Below the pieces are notes generated by a model. That model was not told the DNA's origin. It searched no databases and was given only the letters and a program-made list of their open reading frames with translations. DNA of 64,000 nucleotides from Methanomassiliicoccaceae archaeon (GTDB taxonomy: Archaea; Thermoplasmatota; Thermoplasmata; Methanomassiliicoccales; Methanomethylophilaceae). The translations under genes and the position numbers were made by a program. This document shows, piece by piece, positions 39,894 to 49,339 of this stretch; within the stretch, counting starts at the first letter, position 1; each line of letters begins with the position of its first letter. The stretch is taken from contig PWJQ01000057.1 of assembly GCA_003560875.1 (NCBI GenBank), forward strand, positions 1 to 64,000, given 5' to 3'.

Positions 39894-41093
39894 ATGGACG
39901 TCAGGCGCATCCGTGAGGATTTCCCCATTCTGAGGAAAGGGGACATCGTGTACATGGACAGTGCCTGTCAGAGTCTTAAACCCGACCGCGTCATGGCGGC
40001 CATGGATCTCTACAACAACGAGTTCCCCGCCTGTGGAGGGCGCAGTGTGCACCGCCTTGCGAACCGGGTGTCCATCGCCGTTGACGAAGCGAGGGAGCGT
40101 CTCGCAACGCTCATTGGCTCCACCTCTGCCGAGAACGTCATATTCACCAAGAACTGCACCGAGGCGCTGAACACGATCGCCAACGGCCTCGGTCTACGGG
40201 AAGGGGACAAGGTCATCACCACGGACATCGAGCATAACTCCAATCACGTCCCATGGCTGAGATTGAAGGATAGGGGGGTGGGAAGGGCTTTCGCCCCCAC
40301 TGTCGATGGTGTTCTGGACCTCGATGCGTTCCAGGAGATGTTGGACCCTTCGGTCAAGGTCGTCTCCATGGTGCACACCTCCAACGTGACCGGCACCACT
40401 GTCCCGGCGAAGGAGGTCATAAGCATGGCGCATGACAACGGGTCGCTGGTCGTTCTGGACGGCGCACAGCATGTCGGTCACGCCCCTACGGACGTAACCG
40501 ACCTGGATGTCGACTTCTACACCGTATCGGTGCAGAAGATCCTGGGACCCACCGGGGTCGGTCTGCTGTATGGGAAGGAGGACCTCTTGAAGGAGCTGAG
40601 CCCTCTCAGCGTGGGCGGCGGGACCGTGGGCTTGGCCGACTACGGGTCGGTCGAACTTCTGCCCCCGCCGGAGAGATTCGAGGCCGGACTTCTGAACTAC
40701 GCTGGCATAATCGGCGCCGGGGCCGCGGCGGATTATCTGCTGGAGATCGGACTCGATGAGGTGAGGGACCATGAGACCTCCTTGAACCGTAGATTGTGGA
40801 ACCGTTTGTCATCGATGCCCGAGGTGGATATCATCGGACCTGACGACCCCGGCCTCCGGGCGGGCATCACATCATTCAACGTCAAAACGATGGGATCGCA
40901 TGATGCGGCGATGATACTGGATGAGATGGCGGCGGTCCTCGTCAGATCGGGCATGCACTGCTGTCACCCCTGGTTCCAATCGCGCGGGATAGCGGGATGC
41001 GTACGCGCATCCATGCACATCTATAACGACGAGAGGGACGTGTCCAGGCTCAGCGATGCATTGGAGGACATGCTGTCTACCTTCTGCAGATGA
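39894..41093 (+). CDS. Cysteine desulfurase/aminotransferase class V (SufS/CsdA-like)
   Basis: YMDSACQSLKP, TKNCTEALN, VLDGAQHVGHAP, SVQKILGPTGVGLLYG, RSGMHCCHPW. Confidence 0.88.
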   Translation: MDVRRIREDFPILRKGDIVYMDSACQSLKPDRVMAAMDLYNNEFPACGGRSVHRLANRVSIAVDEARERLATLIGSTSAENVIFTKNCTEALNTIANGLGLREGDKVITTDIEHNSNHVPWLRLKDRGVGRAFAPTVDGVLDLDAFQEMLDPSVKVVSMVHTSNVTGTTVPAKEVISMAHDNGSLVVLDGAQHVGHAPTDVTDLDVDFYTVSVQKILGPTGVGLLYGKEDLLKELSPLSVGGGTVGLADYGSVELLPPPERFEAGLLNYAGIIGAGAAADYLLEIGLDEVRDHETSLNRRLWNRLSSMPEVDIIGPDDPGLRAGITSFNVKTMGSHDAAMILDEMAAVLVRSGMHCCHPWFQSRGIAGCVRASMHIYNDERDVSRLSDALEDMLSTFCR

Positions 41094-41461
41094 ACTTCCG
41101 TCACGCCGTTGTGTTCGGAAGAGTATATCAGAAAACGGGAGTCATGATCCAATTTTAGCGTCTGGCCTGCGAAGGGGGCCTTGAGCTCCCGTACGAACTC
41201 CCTGTCACCGTTGTCGAAAACCACCATCCCCGGTGACAACTCCACCGTCCAACCGCGCGGGACGATATCCGATCCCGACATCCATATCTCGGCCTCGGTC
41301 CTCGCCACTGAGGATAGGAGGGAATCGAAGGCGGCCGCCAATGTGGACGCCTCTGAGTCCAATCGTTGTTGGGAGTGCATATCCAAGTATGGCGCCAGGG
41401 AGGCGAGGAGCATCAGAGCACAGACGCTGACGGTCACCCGGGACAATGTGAATTCCATCAT
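41021..41461 (-). CDS. Small pilin-like/secreted membrane-anchored protein
   Basis: N-terminal hydrophobic segment; overlaps the next gene by 4 nt; 3' end overlaps the SufS-like gene. Confidence 0.5.
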   Translation of the reverse strand: MMEFTLSRVTVSVCALMLLASLAPYLDMHSQQRLDSEASTLAAAFDSLLSSVARTEAEIWMSGSDIVPRGWTVELSPGMVVFDNGDREFVRELKAPFAGQTLKLDHDSRFLIYSSEHNGVTEVHLQKVDSMSSNASLSLDTSLSSL

Positions 41462-41877
41462 ACTATCCGCACCATGACACCGTGGACACCATTCTTTTCG
41501 ACTGCCGTGAGTTCCACCACGTCGCCGTCGTTCAATGTGATCGGATGGTCTTGATGGAGTATGAAGGAGGGGTTCGTCGGTCTCAACGTGCCCATGGCAT
41601 TACCGTCATGCTCGATTATCAGTCCGCCCTCCATCACCGCCAGCGAGGCGGAGGGCGGCAGTGTCAAGGGGACGTGACGTGAGGAACCGTCGCCCTGGAA
41701 GTAAACGACCGTCGCCGCATCCAGAAGGGCTTCGGCCTGTATGCCGCACTCCCGGACGGCGACATCCCGCTCCTGCATCTGCAAGGCGGCATCGGCCACC
41801 GGTATGGAGAGCGACAGTATCAACAATGTCAGCGTGAGCCTCAGGGGCAGGTCTATGACGGCGCGTCTGCACATCAT
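41458..41877 (-). CDS. Small pilin-like/secreted membrane-anchored protein
   Basis: MMCRRAVIDLPLRLTLTLLILSLSIPVADA; 4-nt overlaps with both neighbours. Confidence 0.55.
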   Translation of the reverse strand: MMCRRAVIDLPLRLTLTLLILSLSIPVADAALQMQERDVAVRECGIQAEALLDAATVVYFQGDGSSRHVPLTLPPSASLAVMEGGLIIEHDGNAMGTLRPTNPSFILHQDHPITLNDGDVVELTAVEKNGVHGVMVRIV

Positions 41878-42350
41878 ATCAGAAGCCCCCGGGCCTCGGA
41901 GTTGCTGCCGTATCCGCTCTTACTCACGGTGACGTCGATCTCCCCCATACTCCCTGTGGTCTGCATACTGAGGGAACTGAAACGGGCGATGCCATCAGAC
42001 CCGGTCAGCGCGTAGACCGCGGAACTGTTGCCGTCGGAAACGCTGCAACCGCTCAGGACCACTGCGGCACCGGACACCGGGTCGCCCATCCTATCGTATA
42101 CTGCGACCTCCAGAGAGACGCCCTCAGCGTAACGAACGCCGTTCTCACCTTCACCCAATAACACATGACCGGGCTCCACTGTGACGGTGGATATGCCGTT
42201 GGGGACGTCTATGGAACCCATCCAGCCTACGATCACGGTGGTGGCCAGACCGGCTATTATCACCAATATCATCAGTTGCAGCGGCAATCCTTCGATGGCC
42301 GCCCGTCTATCTTCACGCAGACACTTCCCGCCAAAAGGAAAACGTTCCAT
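41874..42350 (-). CDS. Archaeal type IV pilin-like protein with Ig-like domain
   Basis: Short basic N-terminus then RRAAIEGLPLQLMILVIIAGLATTVIVGWM; Ig-like VSLEVAVYDRMGDPVSGAAVVLSG. Confidence 0.6.
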   Translation of the reverse strand: MERFPFGGKCLREDRRAAIEGLPLQLMILVIIAGLATTVIVGWMGSIDVPNGISTVTVEPGHVLLGEGENGVRYAEGVSLEVAVYDRMGDPVSGAAVVLSGCSVSDGNSSAVYALTGSDGIARFSSLSMQTTGSMGEIDVTVSKSGYGSNSEARGLLI

Positions 42351-42394
42351 GACGCAAACAGCCCCTGCAGGGATTAAATCGCTGACAGGTACAT

Positions 42395-42949
42395 CTACAC
42401 TACCTGTCGACCCTCCTCCAGAATCGCGGTGTGAACGACGGTATGCCTCGCCCCCGCCGAGGTCAACAGGCTGCTCTTCAGCTTCACCTCGGCGACGCGC
42501 TGGTTGCCCAGGTCCTCCGGGAGGTCATCGAAGCGCTCCATCAGCCCCGGAATGGGCTGACGTAGCCTTGCCAGAGTGAGGTGGGGGCGGAAGACGCGTG
42601 TCTCGGCCTTGAAGCCGAGAGCGGATGTACCCTTCTCCAGCCTTTCCGATATGGTCTTCAGTATCCCGCCGTCCTCGACGCCCGCCCACACCACGCGAGG
42701 ACGGGAGGGGTCGGGGAAGCATCCGATCGAACGCAACCTCATCGTGAAGGGTTCTATCCCGGCGACGGAGCGGTCCAAGACCTTGCACAGTGACGGGACC
42801 ATCGCCTCTTCGGCCTCACCGATGAATTTCAGAGTGATGTGCAGACCGTCAGGGGCTAGGACCTTGGCACCCTGCACCCCCTTGAGACGGTCGAGCACCT
42901 GCAACAATCCAGGTCCCGCGGGGACGTCCACCGCGTAGAAGAGCCTCAT
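42395..42949 (-). CDS. thpR: RNA 2',3'-cyclic phosphodiesterase (2'-5' RNA ligase family)
   Basis: MRLFYAVDVP, DGLHITLKFIGE and FRPHLTLARLR (two HxT motifs); start 42949. Confidence 0.93.
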   Translation of the reverse strand: MRLFYAVDVPAGPGLLQVLDRLKGVQGAKVLAPDGLHITLKFIGEAEEAMVPSLCKVLDRSVAGIEPFTMRLRSIGCFPDPSRPRVVWAGVEDGGILKTISERLEKGTSALGFKAETRVFRPHLTLARLRQPIPGLMERFDDLPEDLGNQRVAEVKLKSSLLTSAGARHTVVHTAILEEGRQVV

Positions 42950-43025
42950 GGAAGTCAATCGACGACGGCGGACATAATGTTGACTGTTCGAATCCCTTTT
43001 ATATGCCTCTTCGAATCCCATCACC

Positions 43026-43946
43026 ATGGGATTGGTGAGACAGTTCGCCAGCCATGCCGGCTGGTGGATAGGGTGCAAACTGGGCTTCAAGAAGCCTTTG
43101 GTCACCACGATGATAATACATTACGCCTGCAACCTCAACTGCCGCCATTGCAGCATCCAGGGGAATCTTGAACTGCTTCCCCCGAAAAGGAAACTGAGCT
43201 ATTCTGAGCTGGAGGAGGAGATGAGGGGACAGTACCGCCGCGGGGCGCGTATCCTCTATTTCGAGGGCGGTGAGCCCACCATGTGGGAGGACGAGGGGAG
43301 GGACCTCGGTGACCTCATACGCCTCGGCAGGGAGATCGGTTTTTTCAACATCGGTTACACCACCAACGGGACGAACGGCTATCACACCGAATCGGATGTT
43401 ATCTCCATAAGCCTCGACGGTCCGCGGGAGATCCATGACGCCATTCGCAGCGAGGGGGTCTACGACCGCCTCATGGAAGGCTTGAAGACATTGGACCATC
43501 CGGCGGTTTTCGCCAACATGGTGGTGCAGCGGGACAACCTCCACACCGTGAGGGAGGTGGCGGAGATAGCGCAGGACAACCCTTCCATCCGCGGGATAAT
43601 ATTCAATTTCATCACCCCGCCGCCCGACGACCTCAGCTTGACCTTGGAGGAGAAGGCCGCCGTCATCCATGAGATACTGTTGCTCAAGAAGGAGGGTTTC
43701 CCAGTGCTCAACTCCAAGAAGGCCCTCAGGCTGCTCCTGGAGGAGGATTTCTCCAAGAAGTGCCCCTATCACGTATCCGCCTTCGTGCTCCCGGACGGTT
43801 CTCACGCCCAAGGATGCCCGATGGCGGGTACCGAATCCTGCCGCAAGTGTGGGTTCGATGCCGTGCGGGAATACTATCTGGTGAACCGTGGGGACCCTTT
43901 CACCATCACAGAGATGTCAGGAATGTTCGCGCTGACAAAGCGATGA
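43026..43946 (+). CDS. Radical SAM protein with C-terminal Cys cluster
   Basis: YACNLNCRHCSIQG, FEGGEPTMW, C-terminal CPYHVSAFVLPDGSHAQGCPMAGTESCRKCGFD. Confidence 0.85.
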   Translation: MGLVRQFASHAGWWIGCKLGFKKPLVTTMIIHYACNLNCRHCSIQGNLELLPPKRKLSYSELEEEMRGQYRRGARILYFEGGEPTMWEDEGRDLGDLIRLGREIGFFNIGYTTNGTNGYHTESDVISISLDGPREIHDAIRSEGVYDRLMEGLKTLDHPAVFANMVVQRDNLHTVREVAEIAQDNPSIRGIIFNFITPPPDDLSLTLEEKAAVIHEILLLKKEGFPVLNSKKALRLLLEEDFSKKCPYHVSAFVLPDGSHAQGCPMAGTESCRKCGFDAVREYYLVNRGDPFTITEMSGMFALTKR

Positions 43947-44874
43947 TGTAAAGGACCATCGTCAGCAGGCTGACGCCGAAGTACTGCGGAGCGATACGGA
44001 CGTACCACAGTTCCTCCTTGGCATCCATCGTCCTCCAGGAACGGATTACCAACGGTATTGTCAGAAGCAGTATCACGTAGATTGGATGGAAGAGCTGCAT
44101 CGCCGCGAGCAGGACCACGAAGACTGCCTGAATGCCTTTGATCACCGGAACCGCCTGTTCCCGCCCCCCCATCCTGACGGCCAGGTCCTTCTCGCCGTGT
44201 TTCAGGTGCGATTCGTATCCCGACATGGCGTCGACGACCCTCATCAGACCGACGGCCAGGCCGATGGCGAGGGAGAACACGAAGATCTCCCAGCTGAACA
44301 CACCGGACAGGACGTAGTGGGAGAAGAACACCAGCATGAAGAACGATATGCCGACGTTCAGTTCCCCCAGGCCACGGGCGCCCATGTTAACGGGCGGGGC
44401 GGTGTAGAAGTATGCCAGGAGAAGGCCTGCCACCCCAAGGATGATTACTAGGGTTCCGCCGTGCAGCAGTATGGGGACGGCGAGCAGCAGGGACATGAGC
44501 ACCAGGAAGGCCATGACCATCCGCCCCTGCTCCACGCTTATCAGGCCCTGCTCGAACTGGTTGCCGTCCCAATAGACCTTCTTCAGCAACTCGTTGTCCT
44601 TGAAGACCGGAGACTCCTCCAACTTCTCGAAACGCTCCTTCCCGACCTCGACATCGACACCGCTGACGAAGTCGAAGTAGTCGTTGGAGAAATTCACGAA
44701 CATGGCCAGGAACAGCACGTCCAATGGTATCAGCAGGGCGATCAGGTACTCGTTGCTGTAGCGCAGTCCGTAGGCCACACCGCAGATGGAGGCCAGAACG
44801 AAGGGCAGTGTGTAGCTGAACCTCATCACGAGGTTGAGCCTGCGGATGATGCCGATCCCATGGGCTGCGGCCAT
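43906..44874 (-). CDS. UbiA-family prenyltransferase
   Basis: NFSNDYFDFVSGVD, multiple TM helices, FYTAPPVNMGARGLGELNV. Confidence 0.88.
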   Translation of the reverse strand: MAAAHGIGIIRRLNLVMRFSYTLPFVLASICGVAYGLRYSNEYLIALLIPLDVLFLAMFVNFSNDYFDFVSGVDVEVGKERFEKLEESPVFKDNELLKKVYWDGNQFEQGLISVEQGRMVMAFLVLMSLLLAVPILLHGGTLVIILGVAGLLLAYFYTAPPVNMGARGLGELNVGISFFMLVFFSHYVLSGVFSWEIFVFSLAIGLAVGLMRVVDAMSGYESHLKHGEKDLAVRMGGREQAVPVIKGIQAVFVVLLAAMQLFHPIYVILLLTIPLVIRSWRTMDAKEELWYVRIAPQYFGVSLLTMVLYIIALSARTFLTSL

Positions 44875-44911
44875 GAGGCTTGAACGTCCGGAGGATATAT
44901 TAAAATCACCT

Positions 44912-45904
44912 TTAACGGGAAGGGAAATGGGCCAACTGGGTGTAGAGCTTCGTCCTCAACTCCTCACATCCCGGCGTTATGAACTCGTGGGTCACGTGCG
45001 TCGGGGCCGCCCGGGCTACCAGGGCGGCGCAGGCGGCGGTCCGGAACGGCATATGCCAATCCATGCGACCGAAGTGGGGGTAGGCGATGTTCAGTTTGCC
45101 CTCGATGTCCGCATCGAGGTACTCGTTGCTCTCGCCGGCGGCCATCGTCTCGGCCTGGTAGTCCGCCGACAGACTCATATGCAGATGCATGGAACATATA
45201 CGGTCCACGGAGTCATCACCGATGCGGTCCAGAGCTTTCAGGGCGGACTCCACGGCACCCTCCTCGTCCCTGCAGTCGCGCAACGCGTTCATCAGATGAC
45301 CGGTATCGAGGCATATCCCCCAATCATCGAACTCCAATCTATCCTCCAGGATACGTACCTCGGTGCGGTCCAACAGCCTCAATCCCGGCCACCAAAGGTT
45401 CTCCAGGGCCAATTTGTAAGGTGGCCTCTGACCGGGCATCCCGGCCACGGCGTCGTTCAACAACTCAGCGAAGGCCTCGAGTACCTCACGGTCGCTGAAG
45501 CCGTTGTCCTGGGAGAACACCTTGCGGAGGTTGGGGCTTCCGGCGTGGACAACGCCGTAGGCCGGTTCCAAGGGAGCCGCGTTGAGGATCATCGAACGCA
45601 CTGTCATGACCATCTGCTCCCGGTCCCTGCCGTAGCACAGGAAGGCCAGCTGGGTGTCGTCGATGCCGTCGAGGTCATGCAGGCCCTTCCATCCGGAGTA
45701 CCAATCCACGGCATAAGGGAGGTGCACGCCACGGACCAATCCCTTGAACTCCACAGGGGCGGGGAAATGCCCAGTCAGCATCTCGATGCCATCAAGTCGT
45801 TGGGATGTCACCATCCTCTCTATTCCCTGACCACCGCCGAGACGTTCGAGGTCGAAATCGTAGGCTGAGATGTTGAAGAGATGCTCGGGGCCGCTCACGC
45901 CCAT
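44912..45904 (-). CDS. Sugar phosphate isomerase/epimerase-like TIM barrel protein
   Basis: GVVHAGSPN, LALENLWWPG, DDWGICLDTGHLMNA pattern of xylose isomerase-like TIM barrels. Confidence 0.65.
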   Translation of the reverse strand: MGVSGPEHLFNISAYDFDLERLGGGQGIERMVTSQRLDGIEMLTGHFPAPVEFKGLVRGVHLPYAVDWYSGWKGLHDLDGIDDTQLAFLCYGRDREQMVMTVRSMILNAAPLEPAYGVVHAGSPNLRKVFSQDNGFSDREVLEAFAELLNDAVAGMPGQRPPYKLALENLWWPGLRLLDRTEVRILEDRLEFDDWGICLDTGHLMNALRDCRDEEGAVESALKALDRIGDDSVDRICSMHLHMSLSADYQAETMAAGESNEYLDADIEGKLNIAYPHFGRMDWHMPFRTAACAALVARAAPTHVTHEFITPGCEELRTKLYTQLAHFPSR

Positions 45905-45935
45905 GAATCCCCGAACAAATAGAAAACAGGAACGG

Positions 45936-46520
45936 TCAGAACAACTCGAATGCCGCCATCAATGCGCCGTTGACGGCTCCCATGCGTTCAAAGGCCCCAC
46001 CGACTATTATGACGTCCCCGTCCTCCATCTCCTCTATAGAACGTATGGTGCTGGCCAGAGCCGGTCTGTTCACATCGAGGTCCCAATCGGGGGGCATCAG
46101 CAGCTTCCCGTCCCTGTAGAGGATGGTGGTGCAGCCCTCCGAACCGGCCCTTATGCCGGCATCGCGCTGCTGCATGCCGTTCTCGATCTTTTCAGCCACC
46201 CCCTTCACCAGTATCGCCTGCTGATGGTCGCCCACCACCAGGTCACCGATGTTTATGTCCAGCACCTTCAACGGAAGCTCGAAGAGGAAACCGAATCCCT
46301 CACGGGTTATCTTGATGCCGGTCTGCTTTATGTCGATCATCTCCCACTCCCGGAGGGTGTTGATGATCCTCCTCATACTCCCCTCACCTATGCCGACCAT
46401 GTCGGAGAGCTTCTTCCTGCCCATCCTCTTTCCTCCGGAGAGCAGGTGGAGCGTCCAATACACATGGTGGTCTTTGAAACGGAACATCGGTCCGTACTGG
46501 GGTACCTCTATGATCTTCAT
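45936..46520 (-). CDS. HTH transcriptional regulator (DUF4443-like)
   Basis: N-terminal winged-helix GRKKLSDMVGIGEGSMRRIINTLREWEMIDI; C-terminal ligand-type domain. Confidence 0.65.
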   Translation of the reverse strand: MKIIEVPQYGPMFRFKDHHVYWTLHLLSGGKRMGRKKLSDMVGIGEGSMRRIINTLREWEMIDIKQTGIKITREGFGFLFELPLKVLDINIGDLVVGDHQQAILVKGVAEKIENGMQQRDAGIRAGSEGCTTILYRDGKLLMPPDWDLDVNRPALASTIRSIEEMEDGDVIIVGGAFERMGAVNGALMAAFELF

Positions 46521-46524
46521 GGTG

Positions 46525-47730
46525 TCAGAATGTCGTCACTTTGCCTTCGATTATCATGTCCGAGACTTTATCGATGTTGTCAAGCCATTGGTACGCGATG
46601 TCCTCCGCGTCCTTACTGTAACGGGAAACGACCGCGTCATCCATGGAAACCAACTGTATACTGGCGTTTAAAGGCTGCGATATCGGTTTCCCAATCTGTG
46701 AGAGTAAACGAACACGTACCTCGGCCTCATCCGGGAGTTCCTTGGCTATATCCTCGGCTATTATCCGAGAGAGTATGTTATAAATCTTTCCGATGTGGGT
46801 GATCGGGTTCTTACCGGATGTCGCCTCCATGCTCATAGGGCGATAAGGGGTTATCAACCCGTTGGCGCGATTGCCCCTGCCCACCGAACCGTCGTCCCCC
46901 ATCTCCTGGGACAGCCCGGTGCAGGTGAGGTAATAGACACCGCGGTCATAGTCGTCGCCGGTGTTGACATCCATATTCACATCGAGGTCGGTGTGCTTCA
47001 GGACGTGGTCCATGGTGCGGGAGCGGAGCTCCTGTACTGCGGATATGTAGTGGTCGGCATCATCCAGGTGCCTGTCCACCATGGCGCAGGCAACGGTGAA
47101 TGTGAGCTCTTCACCCACCCGGGAGGCCATCACCTTGACGTCGTGACCGGTTTCCGGCATGCTGCCCTTCAGTGGGCCGTTTATGAACCTCTCCGCCTCC
47201 AGAACGGCTTTCTCGGTCTGACTGTAAGGAGCGTAACCCACGCCGAAAGAGGTGTCGTTGGCCAGGAACTTCGACGTCTCGTAAACACCCATGAGGTCAT
47301 CCGAACCCTGACCCAATCTAGCCTCCATGATCATGTCATGCTCGGTGTCGAGGTCCTTGAATGTACGTTTCATGTATTCCTTGGCAGCCCGTAGTGCCAC
47401 CGCCCTGCATGGTAGCGTGCGTATGTCGCCGTTCTCCTTGATGAAGGAGGTCGACCTTCCCACCAGCAGAATGTATGTGGGGTCTATGATGTAGCCGCCA
47501 CCGAAACGAGGGGCGGAGGATCCGGCCACGATCTGCGCCTCATCGGTGTTGTGATGGAGGACGTGTCCGAACTCATCCTTGTACATCTTGCAGAGAGCTC
47601 TGCTCACGGTCTCCGCCAATCCATCGGCGACGCTGTCGGGATGGCCTATACCTTTCCTCTCGCAGAGCTCCACCCTGCGCATGTGCAGGGGCAGATCCTT
47701 TATCTCTTCGACATAAATATTCTTGGACAT
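46525..47730 (-). CDS. mat: S-adenosylmethionine synthetase (archaeal type)
   Basis: ERKGIGHPDSVADGLAE, HHNTDEAQIVAGSSAPRFGGG, GRGNRANGLITPYRPMSMEA; SD ggggaggaattcacgATG at 47730. Confidence 0.96.
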   Translation of the reverse strand: MSKNIYVEEIKDLPLHMRRVELCERKGIGHPDSVADGLAETVSRALCKMYKDEFGHVLHHNTDEAQIVAGSSAPRFGGGYIIDPTYILLVGRSTSFIKENGDIRTLPCRAVALRAAKEYMKRTFKDLDTEHDMIMEARLGQGSDDLMGVYETSKFLANDTSFGVGYAPYSQTEKAVLEAERFINGPLKGSMPETGHDVKVMASRVGEELTFTVACAMVDRHLDDADHYISAVQELRSRTMDHVLKHTDLDVNMDVNTGDDYDRGVYYLTCTGLSQEMGDDGSVGRGNRANGLITPYRPMSMEATSGKNPITHIGKIYNILSRIIAEDIAKELPDEAEVRVRLLSQIGKPISQPLNASIQLVSMDDAVVSRYSKDAEDIAYQWLDNIDKVSDMIIEGKVTTF

Positions 47731-47817
47731 CGTGAATTCCTCCCCTAAAAAACCGTCATCGTGACAATCCAGTGTTAATCTTGTAGTTTTTGGTGATTTA
47801 TAAAAACCATTGATACA

Positions 47818-47837
47818 ATTATTCATATAGGAATAAT
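47818..47837. promoter_or_regulatory. Inverted repeat in the divergent mat / HTH-CBS promoter
   Basis: ATTATTC-ATATAG-GAATAAT, with TTTATAAAAA at about 47797-47806. Confidence 0.5.
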
Positions 47838-47850
47838 ATACTCTAGGTCC

Positions 47851-48414
47851 ATGAGATTCCCGCCTGCCTCCGACATCCGCAAACTACGTAAGGTATTGGA
47901 TGTCACCCAAGCGGAGCTGGCCAAACGATCGGGCATCAGCCAGAGCGCCATTGCGAAGATCGAGAGGGAGAACATATCCCCCAGCTACGACACGGTCGTC
48001 AAATTGTTCGAGACTCTGGAGAACATGAGTAGGAATGATGACAACCACAAGACCGCCGTGGATGTGGCCAGCAAGGGCGTTGTCACCATACAGTGCACCG
48101 AGAAGGTCAGGGCGGCCTCCGACCTGATGAAGACCACCGGATTCTCGCAACTACCGGTCCTCAAGGGAGAGGTACCGGTAGGGAGCATATCGGAGAGGAC
48201 CATACTGGAACTCATCCGACAAGGCAAGACCATGGATGAGCTGAGCGGGATGAGTGTCGCCCGCGTGATGGGCGACATGTTCCCAGTGGTGAATGAGAAC
48301 ACCCCCATGGACACCGTCACCACCCTCATGGGCAATGCCAATGCGGTCCTGGTCGCCAGGAAGGGGAAGATAATCGGAGTCCTCACCTCGGCGGACCTGC
48401 TCAAGTTGATCTGA
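47851..48414 (+). CDS. HTH (XRE-type) regulator with tandem CBS domains
   Basis: LRKVLDVTQAELAKRSGISQSAIAKIERENISPSYDTVVKL plus two CBS motifs. Confidence 0.92.
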   Translation: MRFPPASDIRKLRKVLDVTQAELAKRSGISQSAIAKIERENISPSYDTVVKLFETLENMSRNDDNHKTAVDVASKGVVTIQCTEKVRAASDLMKTTGFSQLPVLKGEVPVGSISERTILELIRQGKTMDELSGMSVARVMGDMFPVVNENTPMDTVTTLMGNANAVLVARKGKIIGVLTSADLLKLI

Positions 48415-48417
48415 GCG

Positions 48418-49332
48418 TCATTCGGGATACTCGATGCGGAGGCTGTCGAAGTCCTGCGCGACCACGACGTTCCTGGTGCCGATGACCTCTGACGCCTCCC
48501 TCTCCAGTGTCAAAGCGTCATCTATCCGGGGGCTTATATGGGTGAGGACCAGGGTCGACACCTCCGCCTGCTTGGCCACCTCGGCGGCCTGACGGGCGGT
48601 GCTGTGTCCGCTCTCCGCTGCCCGGTCTATGGAGTCATCGGCGAAAGTTGCCTCGTGAACCATGAGGTCCACCCCTCTGCTGGCCTCGATGAATGCCACG
48701 CATGGCCGGGTGTCGCCTGAATACGAGAATGACCTGCCGCGACGCGGCGGTCCCATGACCTCTTCGGGGCTGACCACACGTCCTTCTATCTCCACCGCGA
48801 CACCGTTCTGCAGATCGGAGAACAGCGGACCCTCCGCGACACCGAGTCCCCTGGCGGCCTCGGCATCGAACCTGCCGCTACGGGGCGGCTCCCTCAGCAC
48901 ATAGCCCAGTGAGGGTATGCTATGGTCGGTGCCCACGGCAAGGACGGTCATACCATCCGATTCGAAGGAATCGCCAGGAGCGAGGTCCCTCACTTCCACC
49001 TTGTAACAGGGTTCTGCGTCGTGGTTGGAGAACCTCCTATCCATCATGGCGACGGTGCCCGTAGGACCGAACACCCTCAGTGGACGCTGGCGTGAGAAGA
49101 GTGACATCGTCTGCAACAGACCGGGGACGCCTGTGACATGATCCCCGTGATGATGTGATATGAGGATGCAGTCCACCGCCATCATTGACAGTGGCGACAT
49201 CATCAGCTGCCTCTGAGAGCCTTCGCCACAATCGAACAGCATCACACTGCCGTTGCGTTTCAAGGCGGTGCAGGGTAGTGACCGGGCCGGGGATGGGACA
49301 CCTCCCGCCGTACCGAGGAAATGGACCTCCAT
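48418..49332 (-). CDS. rnz: Ribonuclease Z
   Basis: FLGTAGGVPSPARS, ISHHHGDHVTGVPGLLQTM, YSGDTRPC, HEATFADD. Confidence 0.95.
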   Translation of the reverse strand: MEVHFLGTAGGVPSPARSLPCTALKRNGSVMLFDCGEGSQRQLMMSPLSMMAVDCILISHHHGDHVTGVPGLLQTMSLFSRQRPLRVFGPTGTVAMMDRRFSNHDAEPCYKVEVRDLAPGDSFESDGMTVLAVGTDHSIPSLGYVLREPPRSGRFDAEAARGLGVAEGPLFSDLQNGVAVEIEGRVVSPEEVMGPPRRGRSFSYSGDTRPCVAFIEASRGVDLMVHEATFADDSIDRAAESGHSTARQAAEVAKQAEVSTLVLTHISPRIDDALTLEREASEVIGTRNVVVAQDFDSLRIEYPE

Positions 49333-49339
49333 GGTGCCA

